Shown here one piece after another: positions 24,709 to 33,684 of a stretch of DNA of 64,000 nt. Location: positions 95,228 through 159,227 of the forward strand of contig NZ_JBQCZW010000003.1 in the NCBI RefSeq assembly GCF_052089425.1. Reading direction: 5' to 3'. Below the pieces are notes generated by a model. The model searched no databases, was not told the DNA's origin, and worked only from the letters and a program-made list of their open reading frames with translations. Numbering within the stretch: position 1 is the first letter of the stretch; the number at the start of each line of letters is the position of its first letter. This DNA is from Ancrocorticia sp052089425. GTDB lineage: Bacteria; Actinomycetota; Actinomycetes; Actinomycetales; Actinomycetaceae. Both the position numbers and the translations under genes were made by a program.

Positions 24709-25311
24709 GTGCTTCTCTCAGATACAGACATTGCGCGGTACGTTGCGGACGGTCGGATTCAGGTGGATCCGTGGGATTCGGAGATGATCCAACCCTCCTC
24801 GGTGGATATCCACCTTGACCGCTTCTTCCGCCTGTTCGATAACCACAAGTACACGGTGATTGACCCGGCGGCGGATCAGCCGGATCTCACGCGGCTGGTG
24901 GACGTTTCGGCGAACGGCGAATTCGTTCTACACCCGGGGGAGTTCGTTCTTGGGTCAACGTACGAGAAGATTACTTTGGCCGACGACGTCGCGGCCCGGC
25001 TCGAAGGCAAGTCCAGTCTTGGACGGCTCGGGTTGTTAACTCATTCGACGGCGGGTTTCATCGATCCAGGCTTCTCAGGGCACGTCACGCTCGAGCTTTC
25101 CAACACGGCAACGATGCCGATCAAGCTGTACCCGGGTATGAAGGTGGGGCAGTTCTGCTTCTTCCAGCTCTCTTCTCAGGCTGCCAAACCCTATGGAAGT
25201 GGGGCATCAGGATCGCGGTATCAGGGCCAGCGTGGGCCAACTGCTTCGCGTTCCTTCAAGAACTTTCACCGCATCGATGTCAGCCGCGATGTGACTGGCG
25301 GCCAACTCTAG
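24709..25311 (+). CDS. dcd: dCTP deaminase
   Basis: Dcd deaminates dCTP, and in actinobacteria usually also hydrolyses the dUTP to dUMP. The 200-aa protein has IQPSSVDIHL, the active-site stretch LEGKSSLGRLGLLTHSTAG and FIDPGFSGHVTLEL, and ends in a YQGQRGPTASRSF tail that closes over the active site. The GTG at 24709 gives the standard N-terminus MLLSDTDI. There is no Shine-Dalgarno sequence and a CACAAT box lies nine bases upstream, so the mRNA may be leaderless. Confidence 0.94.
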   Translation: MLLSDTDIARYVADGRIQVDPWDSEMIQPSSVDIHLDRFFRLFDNHKYTVIDPAADQPDLTRLVDVSANGEFVLHPGEFVLGSTYEKITLADDVAARLEGKSSLGRLGLLTHSTAGFIDPGFSGHVTLELSNTATMPIKLYPGMKVGQFCFFQLSSQAAKPYGSGASGSRYQGQRGPTASRSFKNFHRIDVSRDVTGGQL

Positions 25312-25495
25312 GCTCCGGCATCCTGTCGGGCTATTCGGGACGCTACTCGTTTGAGCTCATGAGGCGGACCATTCGAGAGCGCTATTCCCATTCTTAGTGG
25401 TTCCAAGATTTCTCACATTATGCGAACCTCTTGGCTTCTTTTTGTTGATATCTAGCGGTTTTTCGTGTGGTAACCGTCAGTGAAAATTCAAGCAT

Positions 25496-25501
25496 TATGA
25501 T
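25496..25501 (+). promoter_or_regulatory. Candidate -10 box of the Mrp operon
   Basis: In the 262-bp gap after dcd, TATGAT at 25496-25501 lies in AT-rich DNA about 70 bases before the first mrp start codon. The -35 region is poor. No other gene or clear terminator is visible in this gap. Confidence 0.35.
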
Positions 25502-25573
25502 ACTATGTGCTGGCGCCACTCTTGTGTGCGTTTGCTCTTGACCGCCCTCCGCATCACGTTGAGGAGTCACGTA

Positions 25574-28500
25574 ATGCCAGCACTTTTGCTCTTGTTCGTT
25601 GTGGGGGCATTGTGTGCGCCCATTGTGATGAACCGCGGCAGGCTCGGCTTCGCTCTGCTTTCTGCGATTCCCGGACTCGCTACCATCTGGTTCTTGTTGC
25701 AGCTTCCTGCAGCGTTCCGCGGCGAAGTTTACGAACAAAAGGTTAGTTGGCTGCCCCAACTCGGCTTCACGTTCGACGTAAGGATCGATGCACTCTCCAC
25801 GGTCATGGCATTGCTTGTCACGGGTGTGGGCACGCTGGTCCTTCTCTACTCAGCGCGATACTTTTCTGATGTGGCCTCGCATATCGGCCGGTTTGCTGGC
25901 GTTTTTGTGGCGTTCTCTGGCGCGATGCTGGGCCTAGTGATCACTGATAACACGCTGGCTCTGTACATGTTTTGGGAACTGACAACCGTCTTTTCCTTCC
26001 TGTTAATAGGCCACTACTCCTCCCGCGGAAGCTCCCGGCGCGCAGCAATGCAGGCGATCATCGTGACCACTCTGGGTGGGCTCGCCATGTTGATCGGCAT
26101 CATCATGCTGGGAGCAATGCCGGGAGGATCATACTCGCTACATGAACTTGTGGCGGCCGCGCAGGCTGGCAACTTGGGATACGGCCATCCCGAACTTCTC
26201 TCCGCTGCCGTGGTGTTGATGCTGATCGGCGCCTTCTCAAAATCCGCGTTGATCCCGTTCCACTTCTGGCTCCCGGCGGCCATGGCCGCACCAACTCCAG
26301 TTTCTGCCTACCTGCACGCAGCCGCGATGGTGAAGGCTGGGGTGTACTTGGTAGCACGCCTTGCTCCGGGCTTCGCGGATGTCACGCCGTGGAAGCCAAT
26401 GATTCTTGTGGCTGGAATCGGGACGCTACTGATCGGCGGGTACCGAGCCCTCAAGCAACACGATCTGAAGCTCGTCCTAGCCTTCGGCACGGTGTCCCAG
26501 CTCGGACTCATCACCCTGATGGTGGGTTACGGAACGGCAGAGATGGCCTTGGCGGGCCTCATGATGCTGTGCGCACACGCCCTCTTCAAGTCCACGTTGT
26601 TCCTCACCGTTGGCGCCGTGGACGTTGCCATGGGAACGCGCGATCTGCGCCAGCTCACCGGTTTGGGGCGCAAGATGCCGGTGCCCGCAGTGTTTGCGGG
26701 CCTTGCCACCGCCTCCATGATCGGATTCCCGCCGATGGCCGGGTTCGTGGCGAAGGAGGCTGCACTAGGTGCTCTGGTTGGAGGAGACGTTACAGCCACG
26801 ATCACGTGGGTGGCCATCGCTGTGGGGTCGGCCCTGACAGTGGCCTATGGACTGCGTTTCTGGTGGGGGGCGTTCGCCACCAAGGACGGGGTGGAAGAAC
26901 ACCCCGTTGGCCGCTCATCGCGCGTCATGACGGCACCTATCGTGATTCTCTCCTCGCTCGGACTCATCCTTGGAATCTCCTCTTCGTGGTGGTCCCAGCT
27001 GCTTGAATACCACGCGGATCTATATCCGGGAAGCGCCGGACATCTGGCCCTGTGGCACGGTTTCGGCTGGCCGCTTCTCATCACTCTGCTGGTGTTCGTA
27101 GCCGGATTCCTTCTCTTCTTGGGACAGCACCACTTCGTCAGGATCACCAACCGATTCGAAGTGAAGATCGCCGCGGACAAGGTGTACCAGTCCACCTTGC
27201 GCGGACTTGAAGATCTCTCAGGCCGCGTTACCGGCGCCACCCAACGTGGATCGCTGCCCGCCTACCTCTCCACGATCTTTGGATTCACACTTGTCACCGT
27301 GATTGTGGCGGGTTTGGCCGGCGGAGCCAACCTTCCGGACGGTATTCGGTTGTGGGATTCGCCAGCCCAAGGGGCGGTTGTCATCGTAGTGGTGACTGCC
27401 GCCGTTCTGGCCGCCCGCTCGCGCCGCCGCATGAAAGCCGTTCTCTTGATGGGAGTAGTGGGCTATGGAATTGCGCTGATTTATGAGCTGTACGGCGCCC
27501 CAGATCTAGCGCTCACACAGGTCCTGTCAGAAACGATCACTCTGGTGGTGTTCGTGTTGGTGGTGCGCCGCCTGCCACCCTATTTCTCCAACCGCCCGCT
27601 CCGCGGCTCGCGCAGCCGGCGGATTATGCTGGCAGGACTCACCGGTTTGATGGTGTCCCTAGCGGCTCTCATCGCCGCTAACGCACGGGAGCACGAACCA
27701 ATTTCCACGCTCTTCGCCGAAGAGGGCTTCAACTTCGGGTATGGGCGCAACATCGTGAACGTGACCCTCGTTGATATCCGCGCGTGGGATACGCTCAGCG
27801 AATCGGCCGTGCTGGTGGTGTGCGCGATGGGGATTGCTTCACTGCTGTTCGTTCGTGACCGCACGGGACGCACAGACCGCCTGCGCAACATCCTTGGGCC
27901 AGCCCAGTCCCGTGTACGCGAGAAGTTCGTGGAGATTGTGGATTCCGGCGATTACCACTCCGTGGATGCTGGCAGCGAGCGCCCCTCACAACAAGGCCGG
28001 GAACGCTCGTGGCTCTCCACAGTTGTTCGCCGCGGCGTTTCCTCGCGGCCGGTCATCTTGGTTGTTGGAACACGAATCGTCTTCTACTCGATTGTCATGG
28101 TGTCTCTCTTCCTCCTCTTTTCCGGCCATAACCAGCCGGGTGGTGGGTTCGCTGGTGGCCTGTTGGCGGGAATCGCGTTTGCTCTGCGATACCTTGCTGG
28201 AGGCAGATTTGAGCTGGGCGCCGCGCTGCCGGTGCTTCCCTCCTATCTCATGGGCGGCGGGCTGCTCTTCATTGTGGTGGCCGTGATTGCTCCAGTGTTT
28301 GCCGGAGGAGTTCCGCTACAGACCGCGATGATCGATGCCACGGTCCCGATCTTCGGATCGATCCACATTGCCACCGCCCTGATATTCGATATCGGTGTGT
28401 ACTTGGCAGTAGTGGGTATGACGCTGGAAATCCTGCGATCACTCGGCGGCGAGATTGATCGCCACGGTGAACTCGAAGGACTGCAGGGCCCAGATGATCT

Positions 28501-28780
28501 CATCATTGTTCCTCACGAGGATGATCGCGCGGCACTCAAGCATGAGATGGATGCCGAAGCTATGTTGCGACGTGACGAGGAATCCGATGATCTCCCGGGA
28601 GGCACACAGGGCTCTGGCACTCAGCAACCTAGCCCCGCGCGAATGGATCACGCTCACCGCGAGCTGGCATCGCCCCCTCATGAGTCATCACTCAAGGAGT
28701 GGGAGCGCGGCACATCGAGTTCTTCAGCCTCCTCTAGTTCCTCCTCTAGTTCCTCCGAAGCGAAGGGAGAGAACGCATGA
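25574..28780 (+). CDS. mrpA: Na+/H+ antiporter subunit A (MrpA/MnhA with MrpB-like C-terminus)
   Basis: A 1068-aa membrane protein related to NuoL. It shows the proton-channel core LYMFWELTTVFSFLLIGHY, HFWLPAAMAAPTPVSAYLHAA and KHDLKLVLAF-like segments, and the C-terminal half holds the MrpB-type block GHNQPGGGFAGGLLAGIAFALRY. The last 100 residues are polar and end in a Ser run. ATG 25574 is chosen because GAGGAG precedes it and an upstream start at 25505 lacks one. It is the first gene of a coupled mrpACDEFG operon. Confidence 0.93.
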   Translation: MPALLLLFVVGALCAPIVMNRGRLGFALLSAIPGLATIWFLLQLPAAFRGEVYEQKVSWLPQLGFTFDVRIDALSTVMALLVTGVGTLVLLYSARYFSDVASHIGRFAGVFVAFSGAMLGLVITDNTLALYMFWELTTVFSFLLIGHYSSRGSSRRAAMQAIIVTTLGGLAMLIGIIMLGAMPGGSYSLHELVAAAQAGNLGYGHPELLSAAVVLMLIGAFSKSALIPFHFWLPAAMAAPTPVSAYLHAAAMVKAGVYLVARLAPGFADVTPWKPMILVAGIGTLLIGGYRALKQHDLKLVLAFGTVSQLGLITLMVGYGTAEMALAGLMMLCAHALFKSTLFLTVGAVDVAMGTRDLRQLTGLGRKMPVPAVFAGLATASMIGFPPMAGFVAKEAALGALVGGDVTATITWVAIAVGSALTVAYGLRFWWGAFATKDGVEEHPVGRSSRVMTAPIVILSSLGLILGISSSWWSQLLEYHADLYPGSAGHLALWHGFGWPLLITLLVFVAGFLLFLGQHHFVRITNRFEVKIAADKVYQSTLRGLEDLSGRVTGATQRGSLPAYLSTIFGFTLVTVIVAGLAGGANLPDGIRLWDSPAQGAVVIVVVTAAVLAARSRRRMKAVLLMGVVGYGIALIYELYGAPDLALTQVLSETITLVVFVLVVRRLPPYFSNRPLRGSRSRRIMLAGLTGLMVSLAALIAANAREHEPISTLFAEEGFNFGYGRNIVNVTLVDIRAWDTLSESAVLVVCAMGIASLLFVRDRTGRTDRLRNILGPAQSRVREKFVEIVDSGDYHSVDAGSERPSQQGRERSWLSTVVRRGVSSRPVILVVGTRIVFYSIVMVSLFLLFSGHNQPGGGFAGGLLAGIAFALRYLAGGRFELGAALPVLPSYLMGGGLLFIVVAVIAPVFAGGVPLQTAMIDATVPIFGSIHIATALIFDIGVYLAVVGMTLEILRSLGGEIDRHGELEGLQGPDDLIIVPHEDDRAALKHEMDAEAMLRRDEESDDLPGGTQGSGTQQPSPARMDHAHRELASPPHESSLKEWERGTSSSSASSSSSSSSSEAKGENA

Positions 28781-29226
28781 GTTCGCTAGCATTAGTCATT
28801 CTTGCCGGGGTTCTGGTGGCCGTTGGCGTATACCTGATTCTTGAGCGAAGCCTGTCACGCATTGTTCTTGGCCTCGCGGCACTCTCCAATGGAATCAACA
28901 TTGTGTTCCTGATAGCCGGTGGGCGCTCCGGTGAGCCGCCGATTGTTGGGACCGCAGAGCCGGAAGCAATGGCGGATCCCCTGATTCAGGCGATGGTTCT
29001 GACGGCCATTGTCATCACGTTGGGAATGACCGGCTTCCTGCTGGCGATGGCCTACAGATCGTGGCAGCTCCGCGATAACGATGAAGTCCGCGATGATCGC
29101 GAGGATCGTGCCGTTGCCAAGCGCAAGGCCGCTGAAGCGATGGAGAAACACGAGGATAAGGGCGATCTTGTTGAAACGGTAGCCGAATTCCACGATGAAA
29201 CCGATGGAGGAAATAGTGAATCTTAA
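28777..29226 (+). CDS. mrpC: Na+/H+ antiporter subunit C (MrpC/MnhC, NuoK-like)
   Basis: A 149-aa protein with three TM helices. The NuoK-like segments GVYLILERSLSRIVLGLAAL and ADPLIQAMVLTAIVI are visible, including the conserved Glu in the first loop helix. A charged tail of about 50 residues is longer than usual. It overlaps mrpA by four bases (ATGA), and its end overlaps mrpD. Confidence 0.93.
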   Translation: MSSLALVILAGVLVAVGVYLILERSLSRIVLGLAALSNGINIVFLIAGGRSGEPPIVGTAEPEAMADPLIQAMVLTAIVITLGMTGFLLAMAYRSWQLRDNDEVRDDREDRAVAKRKAAEAMEKHEDKGDLVETVAEFHDETDGGNSES

Positions 29227-30793
29227 TGTCCTCCTAGCCCTACCCGTGGTGCTGCCCATGCTGGGCGCAGGCATTCTGCTGCTGCTCTCAGCCAAGCGGT
29301 TCCGGTTCCTTCAGTTCATCGCCACGATTGGCGTGCTGAGCCTTGTGTTGGCGGCAGCGATCGCGCTTCTCATCGGTTCGCTCGACGGGCCTATTGTTCT
29401 GAACATGGGCGGCTGGGCCGCACCCGTGGGCATCGTGCTGGTGGCCGATAAGCTCTCTACGCTCTTGCTGGTCACGTCGGTGACCGTCACGCTTCTGGTT
29501 TTGCTGTATTCAGTGTTCCAAGGTGTGGCAGATGGCGATAAGGGTGCCCCTTCGGCGATCTACTATCCGGCGTTCCTCCTGCTGTCCGCCGGGGTGTCCA
29601 ATGCCTTCCTGTCCGGGGATCTGTTCAATATCTATGTGGGATTCGAGCTCTTGCTGGCCTCCTCCTTCGTGTTGATCACGATGGGCGGGACTCAGGAGCG
29701 CATGCGTACCGGCACGGTGTACGTGATTGTTTCTCTCGTGTCTTCCATGGTGTTCCTTGTGGCAATTGGGCTCACCTACGCCGCTGCCGGCACGGTGAAT
29801 CTGGCCCAGCTGGCCCTGCGCCTTCCGGAACTGGATCAGGGCATACAGATGATCTTGCAGGTGCTGCTCTTGATTGGGTTTGCGATCAAGGCCGCTATCT
29901 TCCCGCTTTCTGCGTGGCTCCCAGATTCTTACCCAACGGCTTCGGCTCCCGTCACAGCCGTGTTTGCTGGCCTCCTGACGAAGGTGGGCATTTACGCGAT
30001 CATCCGCACGCAAACGCTGCTGTTCCCGGACGGTGCCTTGAACGATGTGCTCGCGTGGTTCGCCGTGGCGGCAATGCTTGTTGGCATTCTGGGCGCGGTT
30101 GCTCAGAAGGACATTAAGAGGCTGCTGTCCTTCACTCTCGTTTCCCACATGGGCTACATGGTGTGGGGCGTCGCGCTGGGATCCACGGGCGGCTTCTCCT
30201 CCACAGTCTTCTACGCGGTTCACCACATCACGGTCCAGACAACACTGTTCTTGGTGGTGGGCCTGATCGAACGCCGCACCGGCACCACCTCGATGAGCAA
30301 GCTGGGATCCTTGGCTGCCGGAACCCCCCTCATCGCGGCGCTCTACTTGATTCCCGCGCTCAACCTTGCAGGCATCCCACCGATGTCCGGATTCCTCGGC
30401 AAACTGGGCCTCATGGAGGCATCGGCGCATCGTGGCACCGGTTTGGATTGGCTGTTGATTGCAGCCGGAATCATCACCTCGATCCTTACCCTGTACGCCG
30501 TGATTCGCGTGTGGAACATGGCGTTCTGGCAGGAGGCCCCGGACCCGTTGCCGGAGAATGATTGCCCGAAGGGCATGATCGGTATTGCCGCCACGCTGGT
30601 AGCCGTTACGCTGGGGTTGTCAGTGATCGCAAACCCACTGCGCCACTTCACAGATGACACGGCGGTTGAACTCAGAGCACGTGCCCCCTACATCGCCACC
30701 GTTCTTCCACAGGAAGGCCAACGTGGGGAAGGTATTTCCCCGAACGTCACGGATGATCACATGGAGGAGCCCGAAGGAGGCAACGATGAGTAA
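29216..30793 (+). CDS. mrpD: Na+/H+ antiporter subunit D (MrpD/MnhD)
   Basis: A NuoM/N-type proton-translocating subunit of 525 aa. It has the family segments YVGFELLLASSFVLI, KAAIFPLSAWLPDSYPTA and KDIKRLLSFTLVSHMG, and NLAGIPPMSGFLGKLGL in the later helices. GTG 29216 directly follows GGAGG. The longer frame from 29195 lacks a ribosome site. It starts inside the end of mrpC and overlaps mrpE by eight bases. Confidence 0.93.
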   Translation: MNLNVLLALPVVLPMLGAGILLLLSAKRFRFLQFIATIGVLSLVLAAAIALLIGSLDGPIVLNMGGWAAPVGIVLVADKLSTLLLVTSVTVTLLVLLYSVFQGVADGDKGAPSAIYYPAFLLLSAGVSNAFLSGDLFNIYVGFELLLASSFVLITMGGTQERMRTGTVYVIVSLVSSMVFLVAIGLTYAAAGTVNLAQLALRLPELDQGIQMILQVLLLIGFAIKAAIFPLSAWLPDSYPTASAPVTAVFAGLLTKVGIYAIIRTQTLLFPDGALNDVLAWFAVAAMLVGILGAVAQKDIKRLLSFTLVSHMGYMVWGVALGSTGGFSSTVFYAVHHITVQTTLFLVVGLIERRTGTTSMSKLGSLAAGTPLIAALYLIPALNLAGIPPMSGFLGKLGLMEASAHRGTGLDWLLIAAGIITSILTLYAVIRVWNMAFWQEAPDPLPENDCPKGMIGIAATLVAVTLGLSVIANPLRHFTDDTAVELRARAPYIATVLPQEGQRGEGISPNVTDDHMEEPEGGNDE

Positions 30794-31424
30794 GTCACGG
30801 GACGCTATCCGAATAGCAACGCAACGCCCGGGCCGCTTCCCACACGCCTCGCTGGGCACACTCTTTTGGTGCACGCTGGTCTGGGTGTTGTTGTGGGGTG
30901 AAGTCACCCCTGGCAATATCGTCTCGGGCTTCATCCTCGCGCTCGCAATCACCAGCGTGGCACCGTTCCCCGCCATGAGCTTCGATGGGCGTTTCCGCCC
31001 GCGCGGCCTCGTGATACTCGGCGCACACTTCGTTTACGATCTGGTGTTCTCCTCCATTCAGCAGGCACTCTTCATCGTGCGCGGGCGAAAAGCCAAGGCC
31101 GCCATCATCCGCGTTCAGCTCCGCTCCGAATCTGACATGTATTTGGCCATGGCAGCCGGCATGGCCGCGGTAGTTCCGGGCACAGTCCCGGTGGAAGCGG
31201 ACGCCTCAACCGGCACGATGTACATTCACGTATTCGATGTAGGCCTATCGGGCGGTGTTTCGGCTGCTCACAATTCGATCCTCGACCTAGAGGAGAGGAT
31301 TCTGCGCGCATTCGCCTCACGCGACGAACTTATTCGCGCTGGCTTCGTACCGGGCCCCACCTCCCGATCGGGCCTCTTGCCGGTCCCATTCGCCCCAGTG
31401 TACGAATCGACGGAGGAGGACTAA
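30786..31424 (+). CDS. mrpE: Na+/H+ antiporter subunit E (MrpE/MnhE)
   Basis: A 212-aa protein with two or three N-terminal TM helices (FWCTLVWVLLWGEVTPGNIVSG region) and a soluble C-terminal part including GTVPVEADASTGTMYIHVFDV, both typical of MrpE. ATG 30786 has GGAGG a few bases upstream. An in-frame extension to 30654 is only the shadow of mrpD. It abuts mrpF by one base. Confidence 0.92.
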   Translation: MSKSRDAIRIATQRPGRFPHASLGTLFWCTLVWVLLWGEVTPGNIVSGFILALAITSVAPFPAMSFDGRFRPRGLVILGAHFVYDLVFSSIQQALFIVRGRKAKAAIIRVQLRSESDMYLAMAAGMAAVVPGTVPVEADASTGTMYIHVFDVGLSGGVSAAHNSILDLEERILRAFASRDELIRAGFVPGPTSRSGLLPVPFAPVYESTEED

Positions 31425-31822
31425 TGATTTGGGTAGTTGGAGTATGCGGCGTGATGCTATTCATCGCTGCCGCCGCCGTGCTGTTCCGCATCGAACGTGG
31501 CCCCTCCACGCTTGACCGCATGGTTGGCGTGGACGTGATGACCTCCATCGTGCTGGGGGCCCTGGCGCTCCTCGTTGCATATACCACCAGGGCGGATTTG
31601 TTGGCTGTCTTCGTCGTCGTCTCCGTCGTCGGCTTCCTCGGATCGGTGACCCTCGCACGAGCCGCGCGCCCCGACGATCCGGGCAAACGCCGAATCCTCA
31701 CCATCGAGGAGGAAGAAGCGATCGCGGCCGCGGAGGCAGCGGAAGAAGAATCTGATTCGGACGAAGATAGTGCCGAACCCGTCCATCCGGATGGGAGCGA
31801 CGAGGAGGAAACCAATGGATGA
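31424..31822 (+). CDS. mrpF: Na+/H+ antiporter subunit F (MrpF/MnhF)
   Basis: The first 90 residues form three TM helices with the MrpF core RIERGPSTLDRMVGVDVMTS. The remaining 45 residues are a Glu/Asp/Ser-rich acidic tail, longer than in most homologues. The protein is 132 aa and overlaps mrpE by one base and mrpG by eight. Confidence 0.92.
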   Translation: MIWVVGVCGVMLFIAAAAVLFRIERGPSTLDRMVGVDVMTSIVLGALALLVAYTTRADLLAVFVVVSVVGFLGSVTLARAARPDDPGKRRILTIEEEEAIAAAEAAEEESDSDEDSAEPVHPDGSDEEETNG

Positions 31823-32189
31823 CGTTCTGGACATCGCCGGTGCAATCTTCCTCATCCTTGGCTGCACGCTCACGCTGATCGCCGCGATCGGGCTGGCGCG
31901 CTACCCGGACCTGATTTCGCGCCAGCATATTGCCACGAAGCCGCAAGTGCTCTCGCTGATCCTGAACCTGACCGGCGCGGCGATGATCGTGCGCGATTCC
32001 ACCATGACGTGGACGATGATCCTCGTGATTGCCTTCCAACTCATCACGTCCCCGATTTCGGCCCACATGCTTTCGCGCGCCGGATACCGCACGGGCAGGG
32101 TGGATTCTGGCGAACTGGTGGTGGACGATTTGCGGGAGGACCTACACGTGGCGCCAACCGAGCGCGATAATAGGAAGAACACTCATTAA
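31815..32189 (+). CDS. mrpG: Na+/H+ antiporter subunit G (MrpG/MnhG)
   Basis: A 124-aa protein with three TM helices. The MrpG-type motif GLARYPDLISRQHIATKPQVLSL is clear, followed by LITSPISAHMLSRAGYRTG. ATG 31815 follows GAGGAGG within the tail of mrpF. It completes the antiporter set, so the full complex (A/B, C, D, E, F, G) can be made from this operon. Confidence 0.93.
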   Translation: MDDVLDIAGAIFLILGCTLTLIAAIGLARYPDLISRQHIATKPQVLSLILNLTGAAMIVRDSTMTWTMILVIAFQLITSPISAHMLSRAGYRTGRVDSGELVVDDLREDLHVAPTERDNRKNTH

Positions 32190-32198
32190 GGAGAAGGT

Positions 32199-32489
32199 AT
32201 GGATATCGGCTGGAAAATCATCAGCGCTGGCGCCGGAATCGTGTCAGGCTTCCTCGCGAATAAACTCGCGGACGGGATCTGGAAGGTGGCCGTTGGCCGG
32301 GACCATCCCAATGAGGAGGATTACACCGAACCGCTGCGCGATGCTCTGGTCTTTTCCGTGGTGTCCGCCAGCGTGGCCGCGGTGGTGAACCAGTTGGTGA
32401 TGCGTCAGGCCTCCAAGTGGTATGGGCTGGACAGGGCCGCTGAGGGTGCCCAGCAGGTTGCGGACGAGGTAGCCAACGCGGCGGACTGA
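32199..32489 (+). CDS. DUF4235 domain membrane protein
   Basis: A 96-aa protein with two hydrophobic helices and the DUF4235 pattern IISAGAGIVSGFLANKLADGIWK followed by LVFSVVSASVAAVVNQLVMRQA. The family is common in Actinomycetota and of unknown function. ATG 32199 follows AAGGAGAAGGT, ten bases after mrpG, so it probably belongs to the same transcript. Confidence 0.88.
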   Translation: MDIGWKIISAGAGIVSGFLANKLADGIWKVAVGRDHPNEEDYTEPLRDALVFSVVSASVAAVVNQLVMRQASKWYGLDRAAEGAQQVADEVANAAD

Positions 32490-32505
32490 TTGCTAGGCTG
32501 TGGGA

Positions 32506-32592
32506 TCGACAGGGGAGCGCCAACGCGGTGCTGAGAGTGCGAAAGCAGACCCTCGAACCTGATCCGGATCATACCGGCGCTAGGGAGTCGAG
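32506..32592 (+). promoter_or_regulatory. TPP (THI-element) riboswitch
   Basis: The conserved THI-box words are in order: GGGGAGC, GCTGAGAGTGCGAAAGCAGACCC, CCTGATCCGGATCATACCGGCG and TAGGGAG. They lie 45-130 bases upstream of a thiamine-type ABC importer. The aptamer binds thiamine pyrophosphate and lowers expression when it is bound. The expression platform is described separately. Confidence 0.95.
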
Positions 32593-32599
32593 TTCTCTC

Positions 32600-32630
32600 C
32601 TCACTTCGGTGAGCCCTCCTTGATTGGAGG
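32600..32630 (+). promoter_or_regulatory. Riboswitch expression platform: Shine-Dalgarno-sequestering hairpin
   Basis: CCTCC (32615-32619) pairs with the Shine-Dalgarno GGAGG (32626-32630) across a six-base loop, and the ATG is at 32635. A second small hairpin CTCAC-ttcg-GTGAG precedes it at about 32600-32613. There is no T-run, so regulation is more likely by blocking translation than by termination. This is an inference from base pairing only. Confidence 0.6.
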
Positions 32631-32634
32631 AAGA

Positions 32635-33681
32635 ATGAAGCAGCAGAAAATCGCGGCTACGGCAGTGGCAGCGTTGGCCTTGGGTGGGCTCGCCGCCTGC
32701 TCCGGGGACGATTCGCAGGGTGGGGACGCGGGATCGGCGCCCGATTCCGTCACGGTTCTGGTCCACGATTCGTTTAACGTTCCGCAGGATTTAATTGACC
32801 GGTTCGAGGAAGAATCAGGTTTTGAATTGACGACGACGGCGCCCGGCGATGCCGGGGTTGTTGTCAACCAGCTGATTCTGGCCAAGGACAACCCCACGGT
32901 GGATGCCGTGTACGGCGTGGAGAACTTCTCCGTGCAAAAGGCCGTGGATGAGGGTGTGTTCGCCAACTACACCTCTGGGGATTTGCCAGCGAGTGGGGCG
33001 GACTACACGCTAGACGGCGCCGTGACCCCCATCGATCTGGGGGATGTGTGCGTGAATGTGGATCACGCGTGGTTCGAGGAACAGGGTATGGACGAGCCGG
33101 CCACCTTCGATGATCTGGCCAAGCCTGAATACGCTGAGCTTCTTGTGGTTCAAGATCCGGCGGCTTCTTCTCCCGGGCTCGCCTTCCTCGTGGGAACCGT
33201 TGAGGCCCTGGGCGAGGATTCCTATCTGGACTACTGGCAGAGCCTGCTGGATGGCGGCACCAAGGTGGCTTCCGGATGGTCGGATGCCTACTACTCTGAT
33301 TTCTCTGGCGCTGAGGGCGAAGGCGATTACCCGCTGGTTGTTTCCTACGCCTCATCACCGGCCGAAAGCGCTGGGGCAACTGGATCGCTGGACGATACCT
33401 GCGTGCGGCAGATCGAATATGCCGGCGTTGTGGAAGGGGCAGCTAACCCCGAGGGAGCTCAGGCGTTCATCGATTTCATGCTCTCGGACGATGTGCAGGC
33501 AGCGATCCCTGGTGAAATGTACATGTACCCCATCAACGATCAGGTCGAGCTTCCTGAGGAGTGGGCTGAATATGCCGCTGCTCCCGAGAATCCGATCGAG
33601 GCCGATACCGCCGTTGTGGCGGAGAACCGCGACACGTGGATCAAGGATTGGACCGCACTGTACGAGGAGAGCGGGAACTAA
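32635..33681 (+). CDS. thiB: Thiamine ABC transporter substrate-binding lipoprotein
   Basis: A 348-aa lipoprotein with the lipobox LAAC at residues 18-21 and a type II periplasmic-binding fold, starting with VTVLVHDSFNVPQDLIDRF. The riboswitch upstream and the following permease and ATPase support thiamine or thiamine-pyrophosphate import. ATG 32635 follows GGAGGAAGA. An in-frame ATG at 32620 would disrupt the signal peptide. A role in binding hydroxymethylpyrimidine is also possible in this family. Confidence 0.9.
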   Translation: MKQQKIAATAVAALALGGLAACSGDDSQGGDAGSAPDSVTVLVHDSFNVPQDLIDRFEEESGFELTTTAPGDAGVVVNQLILAKDNPTVDAVYGVENFSVQKAVDEGVFANYTSGDLPASGADYTLDGAVTPIDLGDVCVNVDHAWFEEQGMDEPATFDDLAKPEYAELLVVQDPAASSPGLAFLVGTVEALGEDSYLDYWQSLLDGGTKVASGWSDAYYSDFSGAEGEGDYPLVVSYASSPAESAGATGSLDDTCVRQIEYAGVVEGAANPEGAQAFIDFMLSDDVQAAIPGEMYMYPINDQVELPEEWAEYAAAPENPIEADTAVVAENRDTWIKDWTALYEESGN

Positions 33682-33684
33682 CCT

